Source: an uncultured Eubacterium sp. (GTDB lineage Bacteria; Bacillota; Clostridia; Lachnospirales; Lachnospiraceae). Taken from it: 12,804 nucleotides of DNA. Both the position numbers and the translations under genes were made by a program. Each line of letters opens with the position of its first letter. Within the stretch, counting starts at the first letter, position 1. Of the stretch, positions 1-7,765 are shown in pieces. The notes under the pieces are model-generated. The model was not told where the DNA came from. It worked only from the letters and a program-made list of their open reading frames with translations, and ran no database searches. The stretch is taken from NCBI GenBank assembly GCA_910589595.1, contig CAJUTM010000041.1, positions 1-12,804 of the forward strand. Reading direction: 5' to 3'.

Positions 1-181
1 GGTTTTCGTAGACACTGCGGAAGGTGTCGCCGTAGGCGGCTTCCACTGCAGTGTTGTACACCTCACCAAAGGTAGGGTTTTCACCTGCTGCATGGCTGGC
101 GATACGACCGGTATATAAAACTGTACCACACAGAAAGACGGCAGCCGTCACTCCATATATCATTGATTTCCATTTTCCCAT
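1..181 (-). CDS. Putative secreted protein, N-terminal part only
   Basis: The first 60 codons of a gene that runs off the left edge. The N-terminus is MGKWKSMIYG, then a hydrophobic stretch (about residues 8-23), then a short polar segment ending SHAAGEN. This fits a signal peptide or an N-terminal membrane anchor, with possible cleavage near SHA-AG. The mature part that is visible is acidic (GEVYNTAVEAAYGD). The start is supported by a ribosome binding site (AAAGAGGGGC read on the minus strand) 8 nt upstream and by a promoter at 221-249. It lies downstream of the ABC exporter array on the same strand but 174 bp away with its own promoter, so it is probably a separate transcription unit. I do not recognise the family from 60 residues. 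A role as exporter cargo or accessory protein is only a possibility suggested by position. Confidence 0.75.
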   Translation of the reverse strand, partial: MGKWKSMIYGVTAAVFLCGTVLYTGRIASHAAGENPTFGEVYNTAVEAAYGDTFRSVYEN

Positions 182-220
182 AATTAATGCCCCTCTTTCG
201 TAACTTGTTTATTTTCTATT

Positions 221-249
221 ATTATATAGTACATAAACACTTATGAAAA
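221..249 (-). promoter_or_regulatory. Sigma-A-type promoter for the secreted-protein gene
   Basis: Read on the minus strand there is TTTTCA (249-244), a 17-bp spacer and a perfect TATAAT (226-221). The -10 lies about 40 bp upstream of the start codon at 181. The -35 matches consensus at 4 of 6 positions. Spacing and position make this a good vegetative promoter and separate the gene at 1-181 from the ABC array. Confidence 0.65.
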
Positions 250-307
250 AGGGGCTTTTGCGATAGTTATATATATTTTTGTGGTACAATCTCCTGTCTG
301 CGCTATA

Positions 308-348
308 CCGGAGTTGCCTGACCGGAAGATGGCATATTCAACTGCCGG
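308..348. repeat. Imperfect inverted repeat after the last ABC gene
   Basis: CCGGAGTTG (308-316) can pair with CAACTGCCGG (339-348), with one bulged base and a loop of about 22 nt. It lies 8-48 bp past the stop codon of the last ABC exporter gene, where an operon end is expected. Neither strand has a T-run after it, so it is not a canonical intrinsic terminator. It could be an RNA stabilising hairpin or a factor-dependent end. No other structure or gene is seen between 182 and 355 apart from the promoter at 221-249. Confidence 0.35.
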
Positions 349-355
349 AGTCCAT

Positions 356-2194
356 CTACTTATAATATTGTGCCTGTGCGTTCCACATCTGATAATAAAG
401 TCCGTCTGTATTGTCCATCAGTTTATCATGGTTTCCCTGCTGGACGATTCTGCCTTTGTCAAATACAAGTATCTGGTTACAGAAGCGGCAGCTTGACATG
501 CGGTGGGAAATATAAATCGCCGTTTTTTCTCCGACCAGCCTGTCAAAACTGCAGTAGATTTCGTACTCGGATTGTGGGTCAAGCGCTGACGTCGGTTCGT
601 CTAAAATAACGAGCGGCGAATCTTTATATAAGGCGCGGGCAATGGCAATCTTCTGCACCTCACCGCCGGAGATTTCGACGCCATCCCTCTCCAGCTTATA
701 AAGGCTTGTATGAATATCTTTTTCCAGTGTTCCGAGGCGTTCGCTAAATCCTGCCTTTTCCAGACAGCTTCTCACTTTCTTTTCATCAAACTCCTTTGAC
801 ACGGCTACATTTTCTGCGATGGAAAATGAAAACAATTTGAAATCCTGAAATACAACCGAAAACAGTTGTATATATTCATTGTAATTGTATTGCCTGATAT
901 CCACACCGTTTAACAAAATCCGCCCCTCTGTCGGGTCGTACAGACGGCACAAAAGTTTGATAAACGTCGTCTTTCCCGCGCCATTTGGCCCGACAAGCGA
1001 CATCTTCTTTCCGACTTTAAGCTTCATGGAAATATGTTTGAGTACTGGCTCCTCGCTGTTCGGGTAAGAAAAGGAAACGTCGCAAAACTCAAATTCATAT
1101 TCTCCGTCCTCCCGTTTTTCAATTGACAGGTTTCCGTTATACTTTTCGTTTTTAATATCCATAAATTCCTGAAAATAAGCGAGATACTGGGCGCAAATAG
1201 AAATTTCCGTATACGTTCTGACAACGCTTCCTAACGCCGCGCTAAATTTTGTAAATGCCCCCACATATCTTGCCACGCTTCCGATACTAACCAAACCAAG
1301 TCCGGCCTTAACTCCCACATACACATAACTAGCAATCGTGTAAACCGCACTGCAGCATTCATTTAAGAAAGAATATTTTTCCATGCGCTTTCGCATCTGA
1401 CGGAAGACTTTCATTATGCTGTTGACATCCTTTTTGTATCTTTCGCTAATCGTGTCTGCAAAATCATACATGCGCACATCTTTTCCCTTTGCATAATTTG
1501 ATGAATCCATAAGAAAAGACATGTAGTAGTTATAATGCCGATTTGCGTCCACATTGATATCAAACGTCTGCTTTTGCAGGGCTCCCATTCTTCGCTGGCT
1601 CCAACCGAGAAAAATAAGCTGTCCCACTAAAATCAGATTTAGGGCGATGCTGCCAAAATGAGATTGAATAAATTGGAAAAACGGCGCCCCTGTGCTGGCT
1701 CCAACCGCAAAAAATACCGGAATAAACAGAATTACCGCATAAATGATATCCGCCATAACACCAATCATATTGGCAATGCGGTCGCAAAAAACAGTGATAT
1801 CCCCATTGGTATTCATTCCCTCCCTTGCCTTATGAATGCATTCGAGAGTTTCCTTTTTCTCCAAAATCTCATAATCAAGAGTGAGTCCTTTTTGAGAAAT
1901 CATTTTCTGTACCTGTTCGGCCAGCAGATACTTGCGCACATTCACAAGCTTATCAATACCCCAGCAAAACATACTTAGCGCAAAACTCAGACCCATCATC
2001 CACAATGCGTATTGGAAAATCTGTTCAAACCCTTTTTTCTGAAACAGCGCGTCAATAATAATACTGCTGCCTACAATATTTACATATGGTACTGCCGCAC
2101 TCGATATTTTCATCAGAATAAGCAGCGGCAAAAAGCTGGGACACAACTTATGTACTATTTTTAATACGAGATGAACAGCTTTTCTATTTGTCAT
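356..2194 (-). CDS. ABC exporter half-transporter B2 (membrane domain + ATPase), type 2
   Basis: A 612-residue fused exporter subunit, normal length for the type IV (exporter-fold) family. An N-terminal membrane domain (about residues 15-330, six predicted helices) is followed by an ATPase domain. Visible motifs are A-loop Tyr in SFSYP, Walker A GPNGAGKTT (402-410), Q-loop Q450, signature ISGGE (508-512), Walker B VILDE with catalytic Glu533, D-loop SALD, and H-loop His564 in YISHRMSS. A GKDVRMY motif near 237 marks the cytoplasmic loop region shared by all four paralogues. It closely resembles the gene at 4029-5840. Both have an extra outer loop of about 20 residues between helices 3 and 4 that the other two lack. 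The start follows an AAAGGTGG ribosome binding site 9 nt upstream, inside the last codons of B1, so translation is probably coupled to B1. It most likely forms a heterodimer with B1. Substrate unknown; there is no C39 peptidase domain. Confidence 0.93.
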   Translation of the reverse strand: MTNRKAVHLVLKIVHKLCPSFLPLLILMKISSAAVPYVNIVGSSIIIDALFQKKGFEQIFQYALWMMGLSFALSMFCWGIDKLVNVRKYLLAEQVQKMISQKGLTLDYEILEKKETLECIHKAREGMNTNGDITVFCDRIANMIGVMADIIYAVILFIPVFFAVGASTGAPFFQFIQSHFGSIALNLILVGQLIFLGWSQRRMGALQKQTFDINVDANRHYNYYMSFLMDSSNYAKGKDVRMYDFADTISERYKKDVNSIMKVFRQMRKRMEKYSFLNECCSAVYTIASYVYVGVKAGLGLVSIGSVARYVGAFTKFSAALGSVVRTYTEISICAQYLAYFQEFMDIKNEKYNGNLSIEKREDGEYEFEFCDVSFSYPNSEEPVLKHISMKLKVGKKMSLVGPNGAGKTTFIKLLCRLYDPTEGRILLNGVDIRQYNYNEYIQLFSVVFQDFKLFSFSIAENVAVSKEFDEKKVRSCLEKAGFSERLGTLEKDIHTSLYKLERDGVEISGGEVQKIAIARALYKDSPLVILDEPTSALDPQSEYEIYCSFDRLVGEKTAIYISHRMSSCRFCNQILVFDKGRIVQQGNHDKLMDNTDGLYYQMWNAQAQYYK

Positions 2195-2196
2195 AA

Positions 2197-4008
2197 TTAC
2201 AATCCACCTTTCTGTGCATTTTTCTCTTTCCGGTAATAATGACTCTGTATCTCAAACATTTTTGCATACGCGCCATTTTGGGCAATGAGCTCCTCGTGAG
2301 TTCCCCGTTCTGCCACCTTGCCCTTTTCCAGAAAGAGAATCTCATCACAAAATCGGGTGCTGGCTAAGCGGTGGGAAATAAATATGGAAGTCTTTTCTTT
2401 CGTCATTTCATTATACTGCTCATAAATCCGGCTTTCGGCAATGGAATCAAGCGCGCTCGTCGGCTCATCTAAAATCAGACATTTGCCGTCTTTATAAAGC
2501 GCGCGGGCAATCAGAAGTTTCTGAAGCTCCCCGCCGGAAAAGTTGACGCCTTCACGCTCGAGCGTCTGTGTAATATAAGTATCCTCTTTCTCCTCTAACG
2601 AATCAATCTGCTCCCATATCGCCGCTTTCTCGAGACATTGCCGCACCCGTTTGACATCTATCTGTTCTTCCTCTCCCCCCGCAATATTCATCGCCACGGT
2701 AAACGCCGTCATAAATCCATCCTGAAATACCGGTGAAATTAATTTTCCATATTCATCCATATCATAATCTCTCGTGCTGATACCATTGACGAGAACATCG
2801 CCCTCTGTCGGCATATAAAATCCGCATATCAATTTGACAATCGTCGTCTTACCGGCCCCGTTATTTCCCACGAGCGCAATCTTTTCTCCGGCCTCAATGT
2901 GGAAACTGAGATGAGACAGTATATCCTCTCCGCTCTCTTCATAGCGGAATGACACATCGCGAAATTCGATAGAAACCTCACGCGATAAATCCGGCTTTTC
3001 CCCACTTCCATGCCGGAACACATCCGCCATTTCCATGGCGTCCGTATAATATCCCATTTCCACGTTCATCTCCATTACCTGCGATAAATGAGTGACTGCC
3101 TCATTCATCCACACAGAGAAGCCTGCAACAACGCCAACATAAAACGTAAACTCAGCCACGGAAATACTACCGCCCAGCGCCATGCGGATTAGCAGCGTAT
3201 ACATGACAAAATCCCGAACAAAAATTCCTATCTGGTCGCCCACGGTCGGAAAATACCAGTGCAGTTCCTGTTTGGCAATCACACGGTACATTTTACGAAT
3301 CTGTTCGTCAAAAATATCGCGAAACCAGTTTTCCACATGATAAATGCGGATATCTTTTCCATAGTCAAGAGAAATTCCCTGATGTTCAAGCATGGAATTG
3401 ACGCGGCCTGCCGAATAGCGCTCATCTGCCAGCTTCCGCCAATACAAAATAGCGTGCTTTTTCAGTAAAAAAGTTACAAGAGTTGTAACAGCTACAATCA
3501 GTAAAATACTCCAATGTATGGAAAACATAATTGTTCCATACGAGAGCAAACCGAATAATCCGTAAAACATTTCAAACGAATAACGGGCAAGCCCCTCCAC
3601 ACCCCGAGAAGTGTTTACAACACTTTGTACTCCCCGAAACATCTTTTTTTGCTTATCCGCGGGCTCTATATTACAAAAATCCATCGTCAGGCACTTGCGT
3701 AGTAATCGGCCGGCAAAGGCGTTCAGGCGCATGCCCATAATATCAAGACTAAAGCGGTTTTCAAGCAAAATGCTGATTCCTGCCAAAAGCATATTGACAA
3801 CAAGCAGCGCGCTGATTCCCAACACATACTTTGTCAGGCCGTCCCGTGTGAGCATCGCAATCGCGATTGCCGGTATCGCACTGACAATAAGCGGCATAAT
3901 AATACGAATCAGCGCATATAACGGCAACTGCCAGCAGATTTTTTTCGAATAGCGAAACAGCTCTCTGTACACATTAGAAATATTTTTAAAAATCCCCTTT
4001 GCATTCAT
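2197..4008 (-). CDS. ABC exporter half-transporter B1 (membrane domain + ATPase), type 1
   Basis: A 603-residue exporter-fold ABC subunit with the membrane domain at about residues 20-320 and the ATPase C-terminal. Motifs: A-loop Tyr in SFRYE, Walker A GNNGAGKTT (381-389), Q-loop Q429, signature FSGGE (490-494), Walker B LILDE (511-515), D-loop SALD, H-loop His546 in FISHRLAS. The cytoplasmic loop motif GKDIRIYH lies near 217. It is most like the gene at 5800-7656: they share the segments WYFPT..DQ and FTFY.GV.A.F in the late membrane domain and the C-terminal SHYY. The start has a GAGGGAG ribosome binding site 5 nt upstream. The gap to A2 is 20 bp and to B2 only 2 bp, so it belongs to the same operon. 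All catalytic residues are present, so this looks like an active ATPase and not a degenerate partner. Inferred to pair with B2. Cargo unknown. Confidence 0.93.
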   Translation of the reverse strand: MNAKGIFKNISNVYRELFRYSKKICWQLPLYALIRIIMPLIVSAIPAIAIAMLTRDGLTKYVLGISALLVVNMLLAGISILLENRFSLDIMGMRLNAFAGRLLRKCLTMDFCNIEPADKQKKMFRGVQSVVNTSRGVEGLARYSFEMFYGLFGLLSYGTIMFSIHWSILLIVAVTTLVTFLLKKHAILYWRKLADERYSAGRVNSMLEHQGISLDYGKDIRIYHVENWFRDIFDEQIRKMYRVIAKQELHWYFPTVGDQIGIFVRDFVMYTLLIRMALGGSISVAEFTFYVGVVAGFSVWMNEAVTHLSQVMEMNVEMGYYTDAMEMADVFRHGSGEKPDLSREVSIEFRDVSFRYEESGEDILSHLSFHIEAGEKIALVGNNGAGKTTIVKLICGFYMPTEGDVLVNGISTRDYDMDEYGKLISPVFQDGFMTAFTVAMNIAGGEEEQIDVKRVRQCLEKAAIWEQIDSLEEKEDTYITQTLEREGVNFSGGELQKLLIARALYKDGKCLILDEPTSALDSIAESRIYEQYNEMTKEKTSIFISHRLASTRFCDEILFLEKGKVAERGTHEELIAQNGAYAKMFEIQSHYYRKEKNAQKGGL

Positions 4009-4028
4009 GCTATCTCCCTCTTACCTTA

Positions 4029-5840
4029 TCATTGATAATACTTTGCCTGTGCCTCCCACAACTTTGCATACAATTCACCGGTCTGACTCATAAGCTGCTC
4101 ATGGCTTCCCTGCTGGACGATTTTCCCCTTGTCAAATACAAGTATGCGGTTGCAAAAACGACAGCTTGACATGCGGTGGGAAATATAAATCGACGTCTTG
4201 CCCTGAACCATCTCGTCAAAATGTTTATAAATCTCAAACTCAGAAACCGGGTCTAATGCCGATGTCGGTTCATCCAAAATAACAACAGCCGCATCTTTAT
4301 AGAGGGCTCTTGCCAGTGCAATCTTCTGCGCCTCCCCTCCGGATATTTCAATCCCTTTTTCTTTCATCTGATAGAGATTCGCATAAATGCCATCTTTAAA
4401 CTTTTTAAGCTGCTTTTCAAAACCGGCCTCAATCAAGCTGCGTTTTACTTTCTCACTATCGTATTCTATAGAAGCCGCCACATTTTCTGCCAAAGGAAAA
4501 CTGAAGAGCTGATAATCCTGAAAGACAATGGAAAAAATTTTCATATACTCCTCATAATCATACAATTTAATATCAATCCCATTCAGTAAAATCTCTCCCT
4601 CTGTTGGGTCATACAGACGGCATAACAACTTAATAAACGTACTCTTGCCGGCGCCGTTCGGCCCCACAATAGCCATTTTCTCCCCAATTGTAAATTTCAT
4701 GGAAACATGAGAGAGTACCATTTCCTTTTGATTTGGATAGTGAAAGGATACATCTTTAAATTCCAAAAGATATTCATTGTCGTCCCGCTTCTCTAACGGC
4801 AGCGTGCCCTCATATTTTTCATTTTTAATATTTAGAAAATCATAATAATAGGAAGTATATTTTCCCTTTATCTGAAGAGCATTATAACTCTCCATCATGC
4901 TCCCGAGACTATCCGACATTCTTGTAATTGCCGCCACATACTTCATAACGTTACCTAAACTGATTAGGCGGCAGATTACTTTCAAACCGACATAAACATA
5001 AGTACTCAGGAGCAAAATGTAATTTATCACGCTTTTCCATATAATATAAGGCCGTTCCTCCTTTGCCATCCATTGTCCATTGTTTTCTATTTCTTTCGCA
5101 TTTTCAACCACTCCGTTTAAAACCTTATCCTGCATATGATATAAACGGATATCTTTCCCTTTCTGATAGCGGAAGATGAGGTTAAAAAAGTATGCAAATT
5201 TACGATTCAAATCAATATTTTTTTCAAATTGCATCTGTCCTATCCGGCTCATGCGGCGCGCAAGCAGGTAACGATATACAACCGATACAATAAGAATGCA
5301 CATTAAAATCAGACCGCTGTACCAACCGTTTAAAAATCCTGTCAGTCCCGAAACTTTTTCCGACGTGGGAACAAATAACGGAAGGAGAACGACTATGGAA
5401 GTGATAATTGAAATGAAATACTCAATAAAGGCCGTGAGATTATAGTAAAAATTCCCTATCCCACCTCCACTATTAATTGAATCTCCCGCTTTCTGAATCA
5501 TTTCCAGCGTTTCCTTTTTTTCCAAAACCTCATAATCCAATGTCATACAGTGCTCAACAATGGCCTGACGCATTTTGCTGATTAACTCCCTCTCCATTAC
5601 CCGCAGCACATTTTCCACTCCCCACCATCCCACAATCAATAGGGCGGTACTTATAACCATAATGAAAACAAGGCGCATAATCTCCGAAACTGCCTGTCTG
5701 CCAATTACCATATCGAGAATCATACTTCCCATAATAATTGAGACATAAAGCTGGCTCACCGCCAAAATCTTCCCCAATACAACGAGAGGGATATATTTTT
5801 TATTTAGAGAATGTGTCATTTTCAATGATTTCCAAATCAT
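4029..5840 (-). CDS. ABC exporter half-transporter A2 (membrane domain + ATPase), type 2
   Basis: A 603-residue exporter subunit when started at 5840. Motifs in that numbering: Walker A GPNGAGKST (393-401), Q-loop Q441, signature ISGGE (499-503), Walker B VILDE with Glu524, H-loop His555. GKDIRLYHM marks the cytoplasmic loop, and a roughly 20-residue outer loop sits between helices 3 and 4. The reading frame is open up to 5885. I chose 5840 because it has an AAAGGGGG ribosome binding site 8 nt upstream, and because residues from here (LKMTHSL) align with the B2 N-terminus (LKIVHKL). The resulting overlap with A1 is 41 bp, unusually long, and suggests translational coupling. It is the paralogue of the gene at 356-2194 and probably pairs with A1. 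No substrate can be inferred from the sequence. Confidence 0.92.
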   Translation of the reverse strand: MIWKSLKMTHSLNKKYIPLVVLGKILAVSQLYVSIIMGSMILDMVIGRQAVSEIMRLVFIMVISTALLIVGWWGVENVLRVMERELISKMRQAIVEHCMTLDYEVLEKKETLEMIQKAGDSINSGGGIGNFYYNLTAFIEYFISIITSIVVLLPLFVPTSEKVSGLTGFLNGWYSGLILMCILIVSVVYRYLLARRMSRIGQMQFEKNIDLNRKFAYFFNLIFRYQKGKDIRLYHMQDKVLNGVVENAKEIENNGQWMAKEERPYIIWKSVINYILLLSTYVYVGLKVICRLISLGNVMKYVAAITRMSDSLGSMMESYNALQIKGKYTSYYYDFLNIKNEKYEGTLPLEKRDDNEYLLEFKDVSFHYPNQKEMVLSHVSMKFTIGEKMAIVGPNGAGKSTFIKLLCRLYDPTEGEILLNGIDIKLYDYEEYMKIFSIVFQDYQLFSFPLAENVAASIEYDSEKVKRSLIEAGFEKQLKKFKDGIYANLYQMKEKGIEISGGEAQKIALARALYKDAAVVILDEPTSALDPVSEFEIYKHFDEMVQGKTSIYISHRMSSCRFCNRILVFDKGKIVQQGSHEQLMSQTGELYAKLWEAQAKYYQ

Positions 5841-7656
5841 CTGCCATGCCCCCTTTCTCTTTATAGTAGTGGCTCTGAATATCAAAAATCTTCCGGTACT
5901 CTCCTCCGGCTGCCATCAGCTCTTCGTGACTTCCCTCTTCTCTTACTTGTCCATTTTCCAAAAACAGTATCTTTTCACAAAACTTTGTACTTGCCAGACG
6001 ATGGGAAATAAAGATTGCCGTCTTACCCTTTGCCAGTTCACTGTACTGCTCATATATGTGACTTTCCGCAATGGGGTCGAGGGCGGACGTCGGTTCATCC
6101 AATATGAGGAAATCTCCGTTTTTATAAATCGCCCTCGCCAAAAGCAGCTTCTGTGTCTCCCCGCCGGACAACACAATACCATCTTTATCAAACGTTTGCG
6201 TTATATAAGTATTCTCTTTGTTGGGAAGAAACATTACTTTCTCCCACAGTTCCGCCTTTTGCAGGCTCTCTTTCAATTTCTGCGGACAATAGTGTTCTTC
6301 CTCACCTGCACACACATTCGAGGCAATGGTAAAGTGAAACGGCTCAATATCCTGAAACAGTACACTGATACGTTTTTGGTAGTCCGTACGATTTAGCGTG
6401 GTAATATCTATGCCATCCACATAAATTTTACCGCTGCTTGGATGATACAAACCACATAACAATTTTACTAACGTTGTCTTTCCGGCTCCATTGTTTCCGA
6501 CAATCGCTATCTTTTCCCCAACTTTAATCTTCAGATTCAAATTATGAATCGTATCTTCGTCGGCATCCTCATACCGAAAACAGACGTTTTTTAATTCTAT
6601 GGAAAACCCTTTTCCGACTGGTGTTTGCAACTGACCATCCGCTTCCGGTTCCTCTTCCTCATCCATAATCACCCGATAAAAATCATGCTCCTTACTTGCC
6701 TTGCGGATAGCGGAAAAGTTTTCTGAAAAACCATAAAACCAAGAGGCAAAATCTGCAATAACGCCAAGATAGAAAGTAAACATGGCTGGAGAAATCTCAC
6801 CGGCAACCGCCTGTGAAACGAGTATAAAATATGAGAGTAAATCCCGAATGACCGCGAAGCACTGGTCCGCCAACGTTGGAAAATACCAGCGAAGCTGTAT
6901 TTTACCGACAAGTGAAACTTCCCGTTTAATCAACCTTTCAAACGTCTGGTGAAACCACGGCTTCATCTGATATATCCTTACATCTTTTCCCGCTTTTAAA
7001 TCCAGTACTTCATTTTCTACATATCTCATCTGATAATAAATATCTACGTTCTCCTCCCATGACTTATTGGAATAGGCAATGGCATGGCTGCGAAGTAAGA
7101 TATCAATAATACACATAACAATCATAACTATAATGATTCTCACGTCGAGCACAAGAAGCGTAATACCATAAGTAAGTAAACCGGCAGACTTTATAACTAA
7201 ATTAGGCGACTCATACATGAGACGTTCCGCCCCGCTTGAATTTCCATTTATACTTTCCGACGCCTCACGAATCTTCTTCTGATGGCTGTGAGGTTCTACT
7301 TTTGCATAATCCATTGTCAAAACCCTTTTCACTAATCGGGGAATAAACCACTGCATCCGACAATTAATCCGACATAAAAAGGTATCCAAATCTAACACGT
7401 CCTTGACCGCTTTCAATATTCCCAAAAGCAGCAGAACGCCGACCATGCAAAGCAAATAGTATTGAATGTTTCCCTCCGTAATCGCAGCGATGGCAATGGA
7501 TGGAACTGCTGTCATTAATAGTGGTTCGCCCACCTGAATAACAATAAGAACCACTGTTTTCCATCTGGATATTGGATAGCAGGTAAACATTACTTTCAGC
7601 ACCTGACAAATATTCTGAAAAACCGTAGTATGTTTCTTTTCTGCACTTTCTTTCAT
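5800..7656 (-). CDS. ABC exporter half-transporter A1 (membrane domain + ATPase), type 1
   Basis: A 618-residue exporter-fold ABC subunit, first of the four. The membrane domain spans about residues 30-320. ATPase motifs: A-loop Tyr in CFRYED, Walker A GNNGAGKTT (387-395), Q-loop Q435, signature LSGGE (496-500), Walker B LILDE (517-521), D-loop SALD, H-loop His552 in FISHRLAS. GKDVRIYQM lies near 223. A short acidic linker (DEEEEPEAD, 332-340) separates the membrane and ATPase domains. The last 15 residues (MADDLEIIENDTFSK) extend past the end shared with B1 and overlap the start of A2. The start has a GGAGAGGAA ribosome binding site just upstream. The gene is preceded by a 109-bp gap with a promoter-like extended -10 and a palindrome, then by the histidine kinase gene. 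Likely a heterodimer partner of A2. A peptide, antibiotic or other small-molecule cargo is inference only. Confidence 0.93.
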   Translation of the reverse strand: MKESAEKKHTTVFQNICQVLKVMFTCYPISRWKTVVLIVIQVGEPLLMTAVPSIAIAAITEGNIQYYLLCMVGVLLLLGILKAVKDVLDLDTFLCRINCRMQWFIPRLVKRVLTMDYAKVEPHSHQKKIREASESINGNSSGAERLMYESPNLVIKSAGLLTYGITLLVLDVRIIIVMIVMCIIDILLRSHAIAYSNKSWEENVDIYYQMRYVENEVLDLKAGKDVRIYQMKPWFHQTFERLIKREVSLVGKIQLRWYFPTLADQCFAVIRDLLSYFILVSQAVAGEISPAMFTFYLGVIADFASWFYGFSENFSAIRKASKEHDFYRVIMDEEEEPEADGQLQTPVGKGFSIELKNVCFRYEDADEDTIHNLNLKIKVGEKIAIVGNNGAGKTTLVKLLCGLYHPSSGKIYVDGIDITTLNRTDYQKRISVLFQDIEPFHFTIASNVCAGEEEHYCPQKLKESLQKAELWEKVMFLPNKENTYITQTFDKDGIVLSGGETQKLLLARAIYKNGDFLILDEPTSALDPIAESHIYEQYSELAKGKTAIFISHRLASTKFCEKILFLENGQVREEGSHEELMAAGGEYRKIFDIQSHYYKEKGGMADDLEIIENDTFSK

Positions 7657-7693
7657 ACAATTCCTCTCCTATACAGAATGATTGTTGTTTTGA

Positions 7694-7702
7694 AGTATAT
7701 CA
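7694..7702 (-). promoter_or_regulatory. Extended -10 promoter element before the ABC array
   Basis: On the minus strand the sequence reads TG-A-TATACT (7702-7694), a good extended -10. The position 17 bp upstream holds GATTCT, which is not a -35. Transcription would start near 7687 and give a leader of about 30 nt before A1. A promoter with a good -10 and no -35 is typical of activator dependence, which would suit control by the LytTR regulator encoded upstream. The array could still also be read from the regulator promoter. Confidence 0.5.
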
Positions 7703-7720
7703 GATAAAAAGAAATAAGAA

Positions 7721-7736
7721 TCGTAGACGTACACGA
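7721..7736. promoter_or_regulatory. Interrupted palindrome, candidate operator
   Basis: The 16 bp TCGTagACGTacACGA is a dyad of the form TCGT-N2-ACGT-N2-ACGA. It lies immediately upstream of where the -35 of the extended -10 promoter at 7694-7702 should be, the usual place for an activator site. Just beyond it are two direct copies of ATTTTGT (minus strand, starting at 7760 and 7747, 13 bp apart) followed by GTCT and CT. LytTR proteins usually bind imperfect direct repeats, so which element is used is open. Confidence 0.4.
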
Positions 7737-7765
7737 AAAGACAAAATCCAGACACAAAATGCTTC

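Noticed and set aside
240..262. AAAAG-CCC-CTTTT on the minus strand followed by T, considered as terminator of the ABC array.
   Set aside because: The stem is only five mostly A-T pairs and it overlaps the -35 of the promoter for the gene at 1-181.
5869..6396. Long plus-strand open frame of 175 codons opposite the A1 ATPase domain.
   Set aside because: It lies wholly within conserved ATPase coding sequence on the other strand, has no ribosome binding site and no recognisable protein features.
7669..7755. A 28-codon minus-strand frame with a GTG start in the gap between kinase and first ABC gene, considered as a hidden pheromone or bacteriocin peptide.
   Set aside because: No ribosome binding site, no leader with a double-glycine or AgrD-like motif, and it overlaps the promoter and palindrome region; more likely chance.
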